A stretch of 64,000 nucleotides of DNA from DASSBQ01 sp040981125 (GTDB taxonomy: Bacteria; Nitrospirota; Nitrospiria; Nitrospirales; Nitrospiraceae): the NCBI GenBank assembly GCA_040981125.1, contig JANRMQ010000003.1, positions 186,001 through 250,000 on the forward strand, given 5' to 3'. The stretch's first letter is position 1. Each line of letters begins with the position of its first letter. A program made the translations under genes and the position numbers. This document shows, piece after piece, positions 34,988 to 44,665 of the stretch. Below the pieces are notes generated by a model that made no database searches, had not been told where the DNA came from, and saw only the letters and a list, made by a program, of their open reading frames with translations.

Positions 34988-35031
34988 CTGTAACTTTTGA
35001 CAGTTGGCAGCCGGCACTGAGAGCTTATAAA
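34988..35031 (+). promoter_or_regulatory. Palindromic operator (one mismatch) with -10 box between pfp and the fba operon
   Basis: Bases 34988-35003 read CTGTAA-CTTT-TGACAG, 11 of 12 consensus bases. On the plus strand TATAAA at 35026-35031 (five of six) starts 30.5 bp from the centre. The site is also 61 bases from the divergent pfp start, and a poor minus-strand -10 (TAATGA from 34964) lies 31.5 bp away, so it could drive both directions. The plus transcript would have a leader of about 145 bases. Confidence 0.72.
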
Positions 35032-35096
35032 AAAGAATGTGCTGCGGCATTGTGGATGTTGTCTTTCAAGAAGGCAACGGAGCAAGGAAAATCTGC

Positions 35097-35145
35097 GGCT
35101 GCGGCTGACTCCGTTCGGAGTGTCGGCACATGCCGGCATGCAGCC
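35097..35145 (+). ncRNA. Candidate structured leader of the fba operon
   Basis: Within the predicted 145-base leader, GGCTGC (35097-35102) can pair with GCAGCC (35140-35145), enclosing a hairpin ACTCCG-TT-CGGAGT (35108-35121) and the palindrome ATGCCGGCAT. It ends about 37 bases before the fba start. No known riboswitch class is recognised; it may be an mRNA-stability or attenuation structure. Confidence 0.3.
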
Positions 35146-35182
35146 GTGAGCACAGAATTTAGACATGAGAGGAGACTCTGCC

Positions 35183-36229
35183 ATGACACGTCAGGAATTG
35201 GAACGGACGGCAGCGGCGTTAGTGGCCGAGGGCAAGGGCATTCTCGCTGCAGATGAGACAGTTCCGACGCTCACCAAGCGGTTTGCCGTGCTCAAGATCG
35301 AATCGACGGAGGACAGCCGCCGCGCGTACCGTGAAATGTTCTTTACCACGCCGGGTGTCGCCTCCTTCATCAGCGGCGTCATCCTGCAAGACGAGACTAT
35401 CCGTCAGAAGAACGCCATCGGCATCCCGTTGGCCGAGCTGTTATCCAAGCAAGGGATTATTCCGGGAATCAAAGTCGATACAGGGGCGAAGCCGCTCGCC
35501 GGGTCGCCCGATGAAAAGGTAACCGAAGGGCTCGACGGACTTCGAGACCGCCTGAAGGAATATGCGGCGATGGGCGCGAAGTTCGCCAAATGGCGGGCCG
35601 TCATCACCATTACCGATACATTGCCCAGCTCGATGTGCGTGAGCGCGAATGCCCACGCGTTGGCGCGGTACGCCGCCCTGTGCCAGGAGCAAGGCATCGT
35701 GCCGATTGTGGAGCCTGAGGTCCTCATGGACGGGGCTCACACCATCAACCGTTGCGAGGAGGTGACGAGCGTAGTGCTGCATGCGGTCTTCGCCGCGCTC
35801 TTCGAGCAGGGTGTCAGCCTGGAAGGGATGCTTCTCAAGCCCAACATGGTGATCTCCGGGAAAGAAAGCCGCCGGCAAGCGTCCGTCGACGAAGTCGCCG
35901 TGGCGACATTGCGTTGCCTGCGCCGCCATGTCCCGGCCGCGGTACCCGGCATCGTCTTTCTGTCGGGCGGCCAAAGCGATGTCCTCGCCACATCCCACCT
36001 CAATGCGATCAATAAACTGGCCGGCCCGAGACCATGGACGATCAGTTTTTCGTATGGGCGGGCGCTGCAAGATCCCGCCATCGAAGCCTGGCACGGGAAG
36101 CAGGACAACCTGAAAGCCGGTCAGGAAGCGTTTTACAACCGGGCTAAGTGCAACGGCGCAGCCGCCCTCGGCCGGTACACGGGTGCGTTGGAGGACAGGA
36201 AGGCCGGCGACGAGACGGCGGCATCGTGA
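35183..36229 (+). CDS. fba: Class I fructose-bisphosphate aldolase
   Basis: 348 residues, matching the eukaryote-like class I aldolase family (KGILAADET near the N-terminus, IVPIVEPEVLMDGAH, Schiff-base Lys219 in LLKPNMV, FLSGGQSD, and WTISFSYGRALQ). It cleaves fructose-1,6-bisphosphate without a metal and can also act on sedoheptulose-1,7-bisphosphate. ATG 35183 follows GAGGAGA; an ATG at 35165 is in frame but is poorer. First gene of the glycogen/phosphoketolase cluster and directly downstream of the palindromic promoter. The next gene starts 15 bases later. Confidence 0.93.
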   Translation: MTRQELERTAAALVAEGKGILAADETVPTLTKRFAVLKIESTEDSRRAYREMFFTTPGVASFISGVILQDETIRQKNAIGIPLAELLSKQGIIPGIKVDTGAKPLAGSPDEKVTEGLDGLRDRLKEYAAMGAKFAKWRAVITITDTLPSSMCVSANAHALARYAALCQEQGIVPIVEPEVLMDGAHTINRCEEVTSVVLHAVFAALFEQGVSLEGMLLKPNMVISGKESRRQASVDEVAVATLRCLRRHVPAAVPGIVFLSGGQSDVLATSHLNAINKLAGPRPWTISFSYGRALQDPAIEAWHGKQDNLKAGQEAFYNRAKCNGAAALGRYTGALEDRKAGDETAAS

Positions 36230-36244
36230 GGGTTGAAGATTGAT

Positions 36245-37465
36245 ATGCAAATTTTGGTAGTCAACAGCGGAAGTTCGTCGATCAAGCTCCGGCTCGTGGA
36301 CGTGGCGGAGAACACCCAGCGGACGCCGGCGAGTCAGGAGCCGTTGGTCAAAGTTTCGATCAACGGCATCGGGGGCATCGCAACCTTCGAGTCTACGGGG
36401 CGAATTGCGTCTCCTGCCACGGATCGGCTGGAGATACGGGATCATGCGCATGCGTTCCGCATTTTGTTCAAACGTTTGGCCGGCGCGCTTAACGGAATTG
36501 AAGCGGTCGGTCATCGAGTGGTGCACGGAGGTGATCAGTACGTAGAGGCGACGATGATCACCGATCAGGTCGAAGCAGGGATCGACTCGCTCTCGGAATT
36601 GGCGCCGCTGCACAATCCCGCCTGTCTCGCAGGGATCCACGGGGTCAGAGAGGTGTTCGGTTCCCGTGTCCCGATGGTGGCCGTATTCGACACGGCTTTT
36701 CACCAAACGATGCCGAAGGTCGCGAAACACTATGCGCTTCAGACGGAGATGGCCGATCGCCATCGGATCCGCCGCTACGGCTTCCACGGGATCGCGCATG
36801 CGTCTCTTGCGAACGGGTACGCGGCCTGCACCGGTACTGCTCTGGACCGGGTGCGTCTCATTACCCTGCAGTTGGGCAACGGCTGCTCCGCGTGCGCCAT
36901 TGCGGGAGGTCGTTCGATCGACACATCGATGGGCTTCACACCTCTGGAAGGACTGGTTATGGGAACGCGCTCGGGAGATGTGGATCCCTCCGTTGTCAGC
37001 TATCTGTCGGACCGGGAAAAGGTCGAAGCGGTCGAGGTCGAGCGGTGGCTCAACGGGCAGTCGGGTCTTCTCGGACTGTCCGGCCGTTCAAACGACATGC
37101 GGGAAGTGCTCCGGGCGGCGGAGCAGCAAGACAACCGGGCGATGTTTGCCATCGATTTGTTCTGCTATCGGGCGCGTAAGTATCTCGGGGCGTACCTCGC
37201 CGCATTGAATGGGGCGGATGCCATTATTTTCGGGGGAGGGATCGGCGAAAACGCGCCGGACATCCGAGAACGGATCTGCCGGGACATGGAATGGTGCGGC
37301 CTGACGCTCGATCCCGATCGAAATTGCGGGGCGGTGGGGCTTTCGCCGGGGCATGGAGCGCTGATCAGTGCGGATCAGTCACGGCCGGCGGCGTATGTGG
37401 TTGCAGCGGATGAGGAAACCTGGATTGCCATGGAAACGGCGCGATGTGTGCGAGGCCTGCCATAA
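36245..37465 (+). CDS. ackA: Acetate kinase
   Basis: 406 residues. N-terminal VVNSGSSSIK, HRVVHGG, DTAFHQTMP, GNGCSACAIAGGRSIDTSMG, MGTRSGDVDP and FGGGIGENAP are the acetate-kinase signatures. It makes ATP and acetate from acetyl-phosphate. ATG 36245 is chosen; TTG 36233 in frame lies directly on the GAGGG ribosome site. Placed between fba and xfp, it is the obvious consumer of the acetyl-phosphate made by phosphoketolase. No phosphotransacetylase is present in the window. Confidence 0.95.
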   Translation: MQILVVNSGSSSIKLRLVDVAENTQRTPASQEPLVKVSINGIGGIATFESTGRIASPATDRLEIRDHAHAFRILFKRLAGALNGIEAVGHRVVHGGDQYVEATMITDQVEAGIDSLSELAPLHNPACLAGIHGVREVFGSRVPMVAVFDTAFHQTMPKVAKHYALQTEMADRHRIRRYGFHGIAHASLANGYAACTGTALDRVRLITLQLGNGCSACAIAGGRSIDTSMGFTPLEGLVMGTRSGDVDPSVVSYLSDREKVEAVEVERWLNGQSGLLGLSGRSNDMREVLRAAEQQDNRAMFAIDLFCYRARKYLGAYLAALNGADAIIFGGGIGENAPDIRERICRDMEWCGLTLDPDRNCGAVGLSPGHGALISADQSRPAAYVVAADEETWIAMETARCVRGLP

Positions 37466-37531
37466 GCCGCTAGCGTTCGACAATCAATTACGCAGTTGGG
37501 CACGAGTACCTTTACAGAGAGGGAGAAGAGC

Positions 37532-39964
37532 ATGGAACGTTCAACATTGGAAAAGGAAGTTCATTCGGTATCGGAAAAGGACCTCCAATTGATGGACGCC
37601 TATTGGCGCGCGGCGAACTATCTGTCGGTGGGGCAGATTTACCTGTACGGCAATCCTCTGCTGAAGGAGACATTAACAAAAGAGCATGTCAAACCCCGCC
37701 TTCTCGGACATTGGGGAACGACCCCCGGCCTGAACTTCATCTATGTCCACTTGAATCGCGCGATCAAGCAACGGGACCTGAACATGATCTATATCATCGG
37801 CCCCGGCCACGGCGGTCCCGGCATCGTCGCCAACGCCTACTTGGAAGGGACCTACACCGAGGTCTATCCCAACATTACGCAAGATGAAGGAGGAATGAAA
37901 CGGTTGTTCACCCAGTTCTCATTCCCCGGCGGCATTCCCAGCCATGTGGCGCCCGAAACGCCGGGCTCGATTCACGAAGGCGGTGAATTGGGCTACGCCG
38001 TGTCGCATGCATATGGGGCTGCGTATGACAATCCCGACCTGATCGTCACCTGCGTCGTCGGCGACGGTGAGGCGGAAACAGGGCCGCTCGCCACCTCCTG
38101 GCACTCAAACAAGTTCCTCAATCCCGCCTCCGACGGAGCGGTGCTCCCTATCCTGCACTTGAACGGCTACAAAATCGCCAATCCCTGCGTCCTGGCCCGC
38201 ATCAGTCATGAAGAGTTGGATCAACTGTTTCGAGGCTACGGATACACGCCGCACTTCGTGGAGGGGCATGATCCGGCCAAGATGCATCAGCTCATGGCGT
38301 CCACGATCGACACCTGTCTCGACGAGATCTCCCGCATTCAGGTTCAGGCGAGGAAGGGCGGCGTTAAAAGCCGGCCGCGCTGGCCCATGATCATCCTTCG
38401 TTCGCCGAAAGGATGGACCTGTCCGAAAGAAATCGACGGCAAACGAACGGAAGATTACTGGCGGAGTCACCAGGTGCCGATGGGTGAAATGCATGAAAAA
38501 CCCGGGCATGTGAAGATTCTCGAGACATGGATGAAGAGCTATAAGCCTGAGGAGCTGTTCGACAAGAGCGGCCGGCTCAAGTCCGAGCTCGCCGATCTGG
38601 CGCCCAAAGGGCAGCGCCGCATGAGCGCCAACCCGCACGCCAACGGCGGGGTTTTGCTCAAGGACCTTCGCCTTCCGGATTACCGCGATTATGCCGTCAA
38701 GGTGCCGCAGCCGGGCGCTGTCATGGCTGAATCCACCCGCGTCATGGGGAAGTTTCTGAGCGACACGATGAAACTCAACATGGAGCAGCGCAATTTTCGC
38801 CTGTTCAGCCCCGACGAGAATAACTCAAATCGCTGGCAGGACGTGATGGAGGTCACCAACCGCGCGTGGATGGCGGACGCCTACCCCTATGACGACCATT
38901 TGGCTCCCGATGGACGAGTCATGGAAATGCTCAGCGAACATACGTGCCAAGGGTGGCTGGAAGGGTATCTGCTGACCGGCCGGCATGGGTTTTTTTCCTG
39001 TTACGAGGCGTTCATCCACATTATCGACTCGATGTTCAATCAGCATGCCAAGTGGCTGAAGATTTCCCGCGATATCCGTTGGCGGCGCCCGATCGCTTCG
39101 CTCAATTATCTCTTGTCCTCCCATGTGTGGCGGCAAGATCACAATGGATTCAGCCACCAGGACCCGGGCTTCATCGACCACGTCGTGAACAAGAAAGCGG
39201 ACGTGGTGCGCGTCTACTTGCCGCCGGATGCCAATACGCTGCTGTCGGTGACCGACCACTGCCTGCGCAGCCGCCATTATGTGAACGTCGTGGTGGCCGG
39301 CAAGCAGCCGGCTCCCCAATGGTTGACGATGGATGAAGCGATCAAACATTGCACGGCGGGCATTGGAATCTGGGAGTGGGCCAGCAATGACAAGGAGGAC
39401 GACCCGGACGTCGTGATGGCCTGCTGCGGGGACGTGCCCACACTGGAAACCTTGGCCGCCGTGGACCTGTTTCGGCAATATCTTCCCGCCGTGAAGATTC
39501 GCGTAGTCAATGTCATCAACTTGATGAAACTGCAGCCGCCAAGCGAACATCCGCACGGCCTGTCCGATCAGGACTTCGATTTGCTCTTCACCAAGGACAA
39601 GCCGATCGTGTTCGCTTTCCACGGCTATCCCTGGCTGATCCATCGTCTCACGTATCGTCGGACGAATCACAAAAATCTGCATGTGCGCGGGTACAAGGAG
39701 GAGGGCACCACAACCACTCCGTTCGACATGTGCGTGCTCAACAACTTGGATCGCTTCAGCCTGGCGGCCGATGTGATCGATCGGCTGCCGCAGATTGGAT
39801 CCCGCGCCGCCTATGCCAAGCAAACCCTTCGCCACAAATTGTTGGAGCATAAGCAATACATCGCCAAGTACGGTGAAGACATGCCCGAAATCACCAATTG
39901 GCAATGGGGACAGCGGGAGACAGGCCGGCGGCGGGCGTCGTCCACGGAAGGTGATAACGTTTGA
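37532..39964 (+). CDS. xfp: Xylulose-5-P/fructose-6-P phosphoketolase
   Basis: 810 residues, the usual family length. Thiamine-diphosphate enzyme motifs: LLGHWGTTPGLNFIYVHLNR, GPGHGGPG, the TPP-binding GDGEAETGPLATSWHSNKFLNP region and ILHLNGYKIANP. It splits xylulose-5-P or fructose-6-P with phosphate to acetyl-phosphate and glyceraldehyde-3-P or erythrose-4-P. ATG 37532 has GGGAGAAGAG upstream. It lies 66 bases after ackA and abuts glgX. Which sugar is preferred cannot be read from the sequence; the gene order favours fructose-6-P from glycogen. Confidence 0.95.
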   Translation: MERSTLEKEVHSVSEKDLQLMDAYWRAANYLSVGQIYLYGNPLLKETLTKEHVKPRLLGHWGTTPGLNFIYVHLNRAIKQRDLNMIYIIGPGHGGPGIVANAYLEGTYTEVYPNITQDEGGMKRLFTQFSFPGGIPSHVAPETPGSIHEGGELGYAVSHAYGAAYDNPDLIVTCVVGDGEAETGPLATSWHSNKFLNPASDGAVLPILHLNGYKIANPCVLARISHEELDQLFRGYGYTPHFVEGHDPAKMHQLMASTIDTCLDEISRIQVQARKGGVKSRPRWPMIILRSPKGWTCPKEIDGKRTEDYWRSHQVPMGEMHEKPGHVKILETWMKSYKPEELFDKSGRLKSELADLAPKGQRRMSANPHANGGVLLKDLRLPDYRDYAVKVPQPGAVMAESTRVMGKFLSDTMKLNMEQRNFRLFSPDENNSNRWQDVMEVTNRAWMADAYPYDDHLAPDGRVMEMLSEHTCQGWLEGYLLTGRHGFFSCYEAFIHIIDSMFNQHAKWLKISRDIRWRRPIASLNYLLSSHVWRQDHNGFSHQDPGFIDHVVNKKADVVRVYLPPDANTLLSVTDHCLRSRHYVNVVVAGKQPAPQWLTMDEAIKHCTAGIGIWEWASNDKEDDPDVVMACCGDVPTLETLAAVDLFRQYLPAVKIRVVNVINLMKLQPPSEHPHGLSDQDFDLLFTKDKPIVFAFHGYPWLIHRLTYRRTNHKNLHVRGYKEEGTTTTPFDMCVLNNLDRFSLAADVIDRLPQIGSRAAYAKQTLRHKLLEHKQYIAKYGEDMPEITNWQWGQRETGRRRASSTEGDNV

Positions 39965-39981
39965 GACGCGATAGGCCGGCC

Positions 39982-42084
39982 ATGCGCGTGAACGCGATCG
40001 GTCCCGGAGAAAGCTTTCCTCTTGGAGCGTCGATCTGTCCGGGAGGCGTCAATTTCAGTCTGTACTCGAAGAACAGCACGCTCGTGGAATTGCTGCTGTT
40101 CGATCATGCGGATGAAGAAAAGCCGGCGCGGACAATCGCGCTCGATCCATGGAAGAACCGAACGTACCACTATTGGCACGTCTTCGTCCCGGACGTTGAA
40201 CCGGGTCAGATCTACGCGTACCGAGTACACGGCCCCTTTGATCCCGCCACCGGCATGCGGTTCGACGCCGCCAAGGTGCTGCTCGATCCGTATGGCCGGA
40301 GCGTCGTCGTCCCAAAGCGCTATAGCCGCGTCGCGGCGTCTCATCCCGGCGACACCGCGGCGACGTCGATGAAGAACGTCGTTGTGGACATGCGCCGGTA
40401 CGATTGGGAAGGCGACAAGCCTTTGAAACTCCCCTCCTCCAGAACCATTGTGTACGAGATGCACGTGCGCGGGTTCACGCGCCATCCCAGTTCGGGAGTT
40501 GCCAAGAACACACGGGGTACATACGCCGGCCTGGTGAAGAAAATTCCGTATCTCCGGCGACTCGGCATTACCGCGGTTGAGCTGCTGCCGGTATTCCAAT
40601 TCGACGAGCAGGATTGTCCGCCTGGGCGCGTGAATTATTGGGGCTATGCGCCCATCTCATTTTTCGCCCCCCACCATGCTTACAGCTCGCGTCAGGATCC
40701 GCTCGGGCCGATAGACGAATTCCGCGATATGGTCAAAGCGCTGCATCGCGCGGGTATCGAGGTCATTCTGGATGTCGTGTACAACCACACGACCGAGGGC
40801 AACCATCAAGGGCCGACGCTGTGCTATCGAGGGCTCGACAACGCCACGTACTACATCCTGGAGCGGGATCGGGAGTTCTACAGCAACTACACGGGGACCG
40901 GCAATACCTTGAACGCGAATCATCCCATCGTCCGCCGGTTAATCGTGGACAGTCTCCGGTACTGGGTGGAGGAAATGCACGTGGACGGGTTCCGCTTCGA
41001 CCTGGCGTCGATCCTTTCTCGCGATGATTCCGGCCGGCCGCTCCAGAATCCTCCCGTCTTATGGGACATTGAATCGGATCCTTACCTCGCTGGAACCAAG
41101 CTCATCGCGGAAGCCTGGGACGCCGCGGGCCTGTATCAGGTCGGCTCGTTCGTCGGGGACAGTTGGAAAGAGTGGAACGGCCGCTTCCGGGACGATGCGA
41201 GGGCCTTCTTTCGTGCAGAGGAAGGGTCGGCGGCTCGTTTCGCGGATCGTTTGGTCGGCAGCCCCGAGATCTATGGGCATAAGGGGCGAGAGCCCGAGCA
41301 GAGCATCAACTTCGTGACCTGTCATGACGGATTCACGCTGAACGACTTGGTCTCGTACGACTGGAAGCATAACGAGAACAACGGGGAAGACAACCGTGAC
41401 GGAGCCAATGACAACCGCAGTTGGAACTGCGGCGCCGAAGGTCCGACGGATGATCCGGCCGTAGAGAAGCTGCGGAACCGGCAGGTCAAAAATTTCTTGG
41501 CCGTCACAATGCTTTCTTTGGGAGTGCCCATGATCACGATGGGCGATGAGGTGCGGCGCACGCAGCGCGGCAACAATAATGCCTACTGCCACGATGACGA
41601 CACCAACTGGTTCGACTGGACGTTGGTGGCCAAACACAACGATGTGCAACGATTCGTGACCCTGCTCAATGCAAGGCGACTCTTGCGGGATGTCGAGCAT
41701 GAGCGGGAACGGGTGAGTCTCGTTCAAATGATTCGGCAAGCGAAGAAAGCCTGGCACGGTGTCCGGCTGAACCAGCCGGATTGGAGCCCCCATTCGCACA
41801 CGGTGGCTTTTACTGTTGAACTCGCAAGGGAAGGACTGCAGACCCATTTTATCCTGAACGCGTACTGGGAGCCGCTCGACTTCCAACTACCCCCGGCAAA
41901 CAACGCGGGCGAAGACCCATGGCATCGGTGGATCGACACCGCTCTCGATTCTCCACACGACATCGTGCCTTGGCGGGACGCTCCGTCGATTCCAGGCGAT
42001 ACCTATCGGGCGGAGGCGCGTTCCGTCGTCGTCCTCTTTTCGGGCATCGGTCCAGAGTCAAAGGTGCCATTGCCCGCCCGGTGA
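39982..42084 (+). CDS. glgX: Glycogen debranching enzyme, GH13 GlgX type
   Basis: About 700 residues: an N-terminal CBM48-like domain (VNFSLYSKNSTLVELLLFD) then the GH13 barrel with VDGFRFDLAS (nucleophile Asp), LIAEAWD (acid/base Glu) and TCHDGFTLNDLVSYD (third acid), typical of isoamylase-type debranching enzymes. It removes alpha-1,6 branches left by glycogen phosphorylase. ATG 39982 is used; a TTG at 39961 overlaps the xfp stop and would couple translation. It lies 97 bases before glgP. Confidence 0.93.
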   Translation: MRVNAIGPGESFPLGASICPGGVNFSLYSKNSTLVELLLFDHADEEKPARTIALDPWKNRTYHYWHVFVPDVEPGQIYAYRVHGPFDPATGMRFDAAKVLLDPYGRSVVVPKRYSRVAASHPGDTAATSMKNVVVDMRRYDWEGDKPLKLPSSRTIVYEMHVRGFTRHPSSGVAKNTRGTYAGLVKKIPYLRRLGITAVELLPVFQFDEQDCPPGRVNYWGYAPISFFAPHHAYSSRQDPLGPIDEFRDMVKALHRAGIEVILDVVYNHTTEGNHQGPTLCYRGLDNATYYILERDREFYSNYTGTGNTLNANHPIVRRLIVDSLRYWVEEMHVDGFRFDLASILSRDDSGRPLQNPPVLWDIESDPYLAGTKLIAEAWDAAGLYQVGSFVGDSWKEWNGRFRDDARAFFRAEEGSAARFADRLVGSPEIYGHKGREPEQSINFVTCHDGFTLNDLVSYDWKHNENNGEDNRDGANDNRSWNCGAEGPTDDPAVEKLRNRQVKNFLAVTMLSLGVPMITMGDEVRRTQRGNNNAYCHDDDTNWFDWTLVAKHNDVQRFVTLLNARRLLRDVEHERERVSLVQMIRQAKKAWHGVRLNQPDWSPHSHTVAFTVELAREGLQTHFILNAYWEPLDFQLPPANNAGEDPWHRWIDTALDSPHDIVPWRDAPSIPGDTYRAEARSVVVLFSGIGPESKVPLPAR

Positions 42085-42181
42085 TGCGGCGTGCGAGGAT
42101 GATCCCCGCACCCAGGCATGGCTCGAACGGCTACGTAGGCGGGACGGTCCGCCGATCTCATGCATGCTTCGTGGAGGAATT

Positions 42182-44653
42182 ATGAACGAGAAATTGAGCA
42201 AGCTACTGGAACAGTATGGATGCGGGCCGATTCAGTTCAGCGGCACGCATGATGCGCTGTATGAGCGACATCTGATCTTTGACAATGTCATCGACCCCAA
42301 AAAGGCCGACCCGCGCGATCAATTTGAGGCGGCCGCCCGCTCGGTCCGCGACGTGATTTCGCAGCGCTGGCTGCAGACCGAGAGCACGTACGAGCGGCTG
42401 AATCCCAAGCGCGTGTACTACCTGTCGATGGAGTTTTTGCTTGGACGATCCCTCGCGAACAATGTCACCAACGGCATGCTGGGGCCGTTGGCATTCGAAG
42501 CGATGAAAAAGAAAGGTCTGGACCCGCTGGCGCTGCTGGAACAGGAGCCGGATGCCGGGTTGGGCAACGGCGGGCTCGGGCGGCTGGCTGCGTGTTTCAT
42601 TGATTCGATGGCGACGCTTCAGATGCCCGGCATGGGCTATGGGCTCCGGTATGAGTACGGCATCTTCAAGCAGACGATCAAAGACGGATGGCAAGCCGAG
42701 CAGCCGGACAACTGGCTCCGGCGGTCCGACCCCTGGGAGCTGGCGCGTCTTGGGGAAGCGGTCGAAGTGAAATTGAACTGCTCATTCGAGATGCAAGCCG
42801 GCGTCCTCAAGCCGATTCTTGGGCGGCCGTCGAGCCTCATCGGCATTCCGTTTGACCGCCCGGTCGTCGGCTACGGCGGCAAGACCATCAACACACTTCG
42901 CCTGTGGGCCGCGGCCGCGCCGGACTATTTTGATTTTCAGCAGTTCGGACGAGGCGATTTCGTGGGGGCCTTGGCTGAAACGCTCGCGGCGGAATCGCTT
43001 ACGCGCGTCCTCTATCCGGATGACTCGACGTCCATGGGGCAAGGCTTGCGCTTCTTGCAGGAGTATTTCCTGGTGGCATGCTCGGTCGGGGACCTCGTGC
43101 GGCGTTTTCGGCGAGGCAACTCCGACTGGAACGCTTTTCCCGGAAAGGTCGCCATTCAATTGAATGACACACATCCGACCATGGCCGTGCCCGAGCTCAT
43201 GCGGATTCTGCTGGACGACGCGCAGCTGGGCTGGGACCAGGCGTGGGACCTCACCCGGCGGACTCTGGCCTACACAAACCATACTCTGTTGCCGGAAGCT
43301 CTGGAGAAATGGCCGCTCGCATGGTTCGAAACCGTTCTGCCGCGTCACCTGGAGATCATTTTCGAGATCAACCGCCGCCTGCTCGATGCGGTCAGAACGC
43401 GCTTTCCCGGGGACGAAGAGCGAGTCGCGCGCATGAGCCTGGTCGAGGAGGGAGCGAGACGCAAGGTCCGTATGGCCAATCTGGCCATCGTGGGGTCGCA
43501 CAGCACCAACGGCGTCGCCGCGATTCACTCCAAATTGCTTCGCACGATGACGGTCAGGGACTTGGCCGAGATGTTCCCGGAACGATTCAACAACAAGACC
43601 AACGGCGTCACGCCGCGCCGATGGCTGCTGCTGGCGAATCCTTCTCTCTCCGGGGCGATCACCGCCGCGATCGGCGACGGGTGGATTGCCGATCTGACCG
43701 AACTGCGGAAACTCGAGCGGCTGGCCGGCGACAAAGCGTTTCGCGACTCGTTCCGCAAAGCGAAGCGCGACGCGAAATCGGCATTTGCCCATTGGCTCAA
43801 AACGACGTCCGGGCAGACCATCAACCCGGACAGCATGTTCGATTGCCAGATCAAGCGCATTCACGAATACAAGCGGCAACTCCTGAACGCGTTACGGATC
43901 GTCGTGCTGTACAACCGGTTGCGGGAAAATCCCGGTCTTACGATGGCCCCGCGGACGTTTTTCTTTGCGGGCAAGGCGGCCCCGGCCTATCACTTGGCCA
44001 AGGTGATCATCAAGTTTCTGAACAATCTGGCCGGTACCATCGACGGAGATCCGATCGTTCGGGGAAGACTCAAAGTGGTATTCTTGCCCGAATACTGCGT
44101 CTCCCTCGCCGAACGCTTGATCCCTGCGACCGATGTCTCCAATCAGATTTCGACGGCCGGCTACGAGGCCAGCGGGACGAGCAACATGAAATTCATGATG
44201 AACGGCGCCCTGACGCTGGGCACGCGCGACGGCGCAACCATCGAAATGGCGGAGGAGGCGGGCGAAGAGAATTTCTTCCTCTTCGGCCTCACGGCGGAGC
44301 AAGTGGAGGAAAGCCGAGGTTGGTACGATCCGCGCTGGCATTATCAGACCGAGACGGAGACTCGAATGGCGCTGGACATGATCGGCTCCAACTATTTCAG
44401 TCTTAATGAGCCGGGGGCGTTCGAGTCGCTGATTCACACTTTGCTCACGGGTGGCGACCACTATATGCACCTGGCGGACCTGGGGGCTTACCTTGATGCC
44501 GACCGGCGGGTCTGCGACCTCTACGCCGACGCGGATGGCTGGGCGCGCAAGGCTATCTTGAACGTCGCCGGCTCGGGAAAGTTTTCCAGCGACAGGACGA
44601 TCGCCGAATATGCAGCCGGCATCTGGGATGTAAAGCCCTGTCCGATTCCATGA
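42182..44653 (+). CDS. glgP: Glycogen/maltodextrin phosphorylase
   Basis: 823 residues, GT35 family. PLP-binding Lys is in EASGTSNMKFMMNG; other conserved parts are YYLSMEFLLGRSL, GNGGLGRLAACF, NDTHPTMAVPELMR, KTNGVTPRRWL and KRIHEYKRQLLN. It phosphorolyses alpha-1,4 glucan to glucose-1-phosphate. GGAGG lies 5 bases before ATG 42182. The phosphoglucomutase gene follows at 12 bases, giving the direct path from glucose-1-P to glucose-6-P. Confidence 0.95.
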   Translation: MNEKLSKLLEQYGCGPIQFSGTHDALYERHLIFDNVIDPKKADPRDQFEAAARSVRDVISQRWLQTESTYERLNPKRVYYLSMEFLLGRSLANNVTNGMLGPLAFEAMKKKGLDPLALLEQEPDAGLGNGGLGRLAACFIDSMATLQMPGMGYGLRYEYGIFKQTIKDGWQAEQPDNWLRRSDPWELARLGEAVEVKLNCSFEMQAGVLKPILGRPSSLIGIPFDRPVVGYGGKTINTLRLWAAAAPDYFDFQQFGRGDFVGALAETLAAESLTRVLYPDDSTSMGQGLRFLQEYFLVACSVGDLVRRFRRGNSDWNAFPGKVAIQLNDTHPTMAVPELMRILLDDAQLGWDQAWDLTRRTLAYTNHTLLPEALEKWPLAWFETVLPRHLEIIFEINRRLLDAVRTRFPGDEERVARMSLVEEGARRKVRMANLAIVGSHSTNGVAAIHSKLLRTMTVRDLAEMFPERFNNKTNGVTPRRWLLLANPSLSGAITAAIGDGWIADLTELRKLERLAGDKAFRDSFRKAKRDAKSAFAHWLKTTSGQTINPDSMFDCQIKRIHEYKRQLLNALRIVVLYNRLRENPGLTMAPRTFFFAGKAAPAYHLAKVIIKFLNNLAGTIDGDPIVRGRLKVVFLPEYCVSLAERLIPATDVSNQISTAGYEASGTSNMKFMMNGALTLGTRDGATIEMAEEAGEENFFLFGLTAEQVEESRGWYDPRWHYQTETETRMALDMIGSNYFSLNEPGAFESLIHTLLTGGDHYMHLADLGAYLDADRRVCDLYADADGWARKAILNVAGSGKFSSDRTIAEYAAGIWDVKPCPIP

Positions 44654-44665
44654 CGCTGCGGTGAT

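Noticed and set aside
35441..36799. 452-codon minus-strand open frame antisense to fba and ackA
   Set aside because: Shadow frame over two well-conserved genes.
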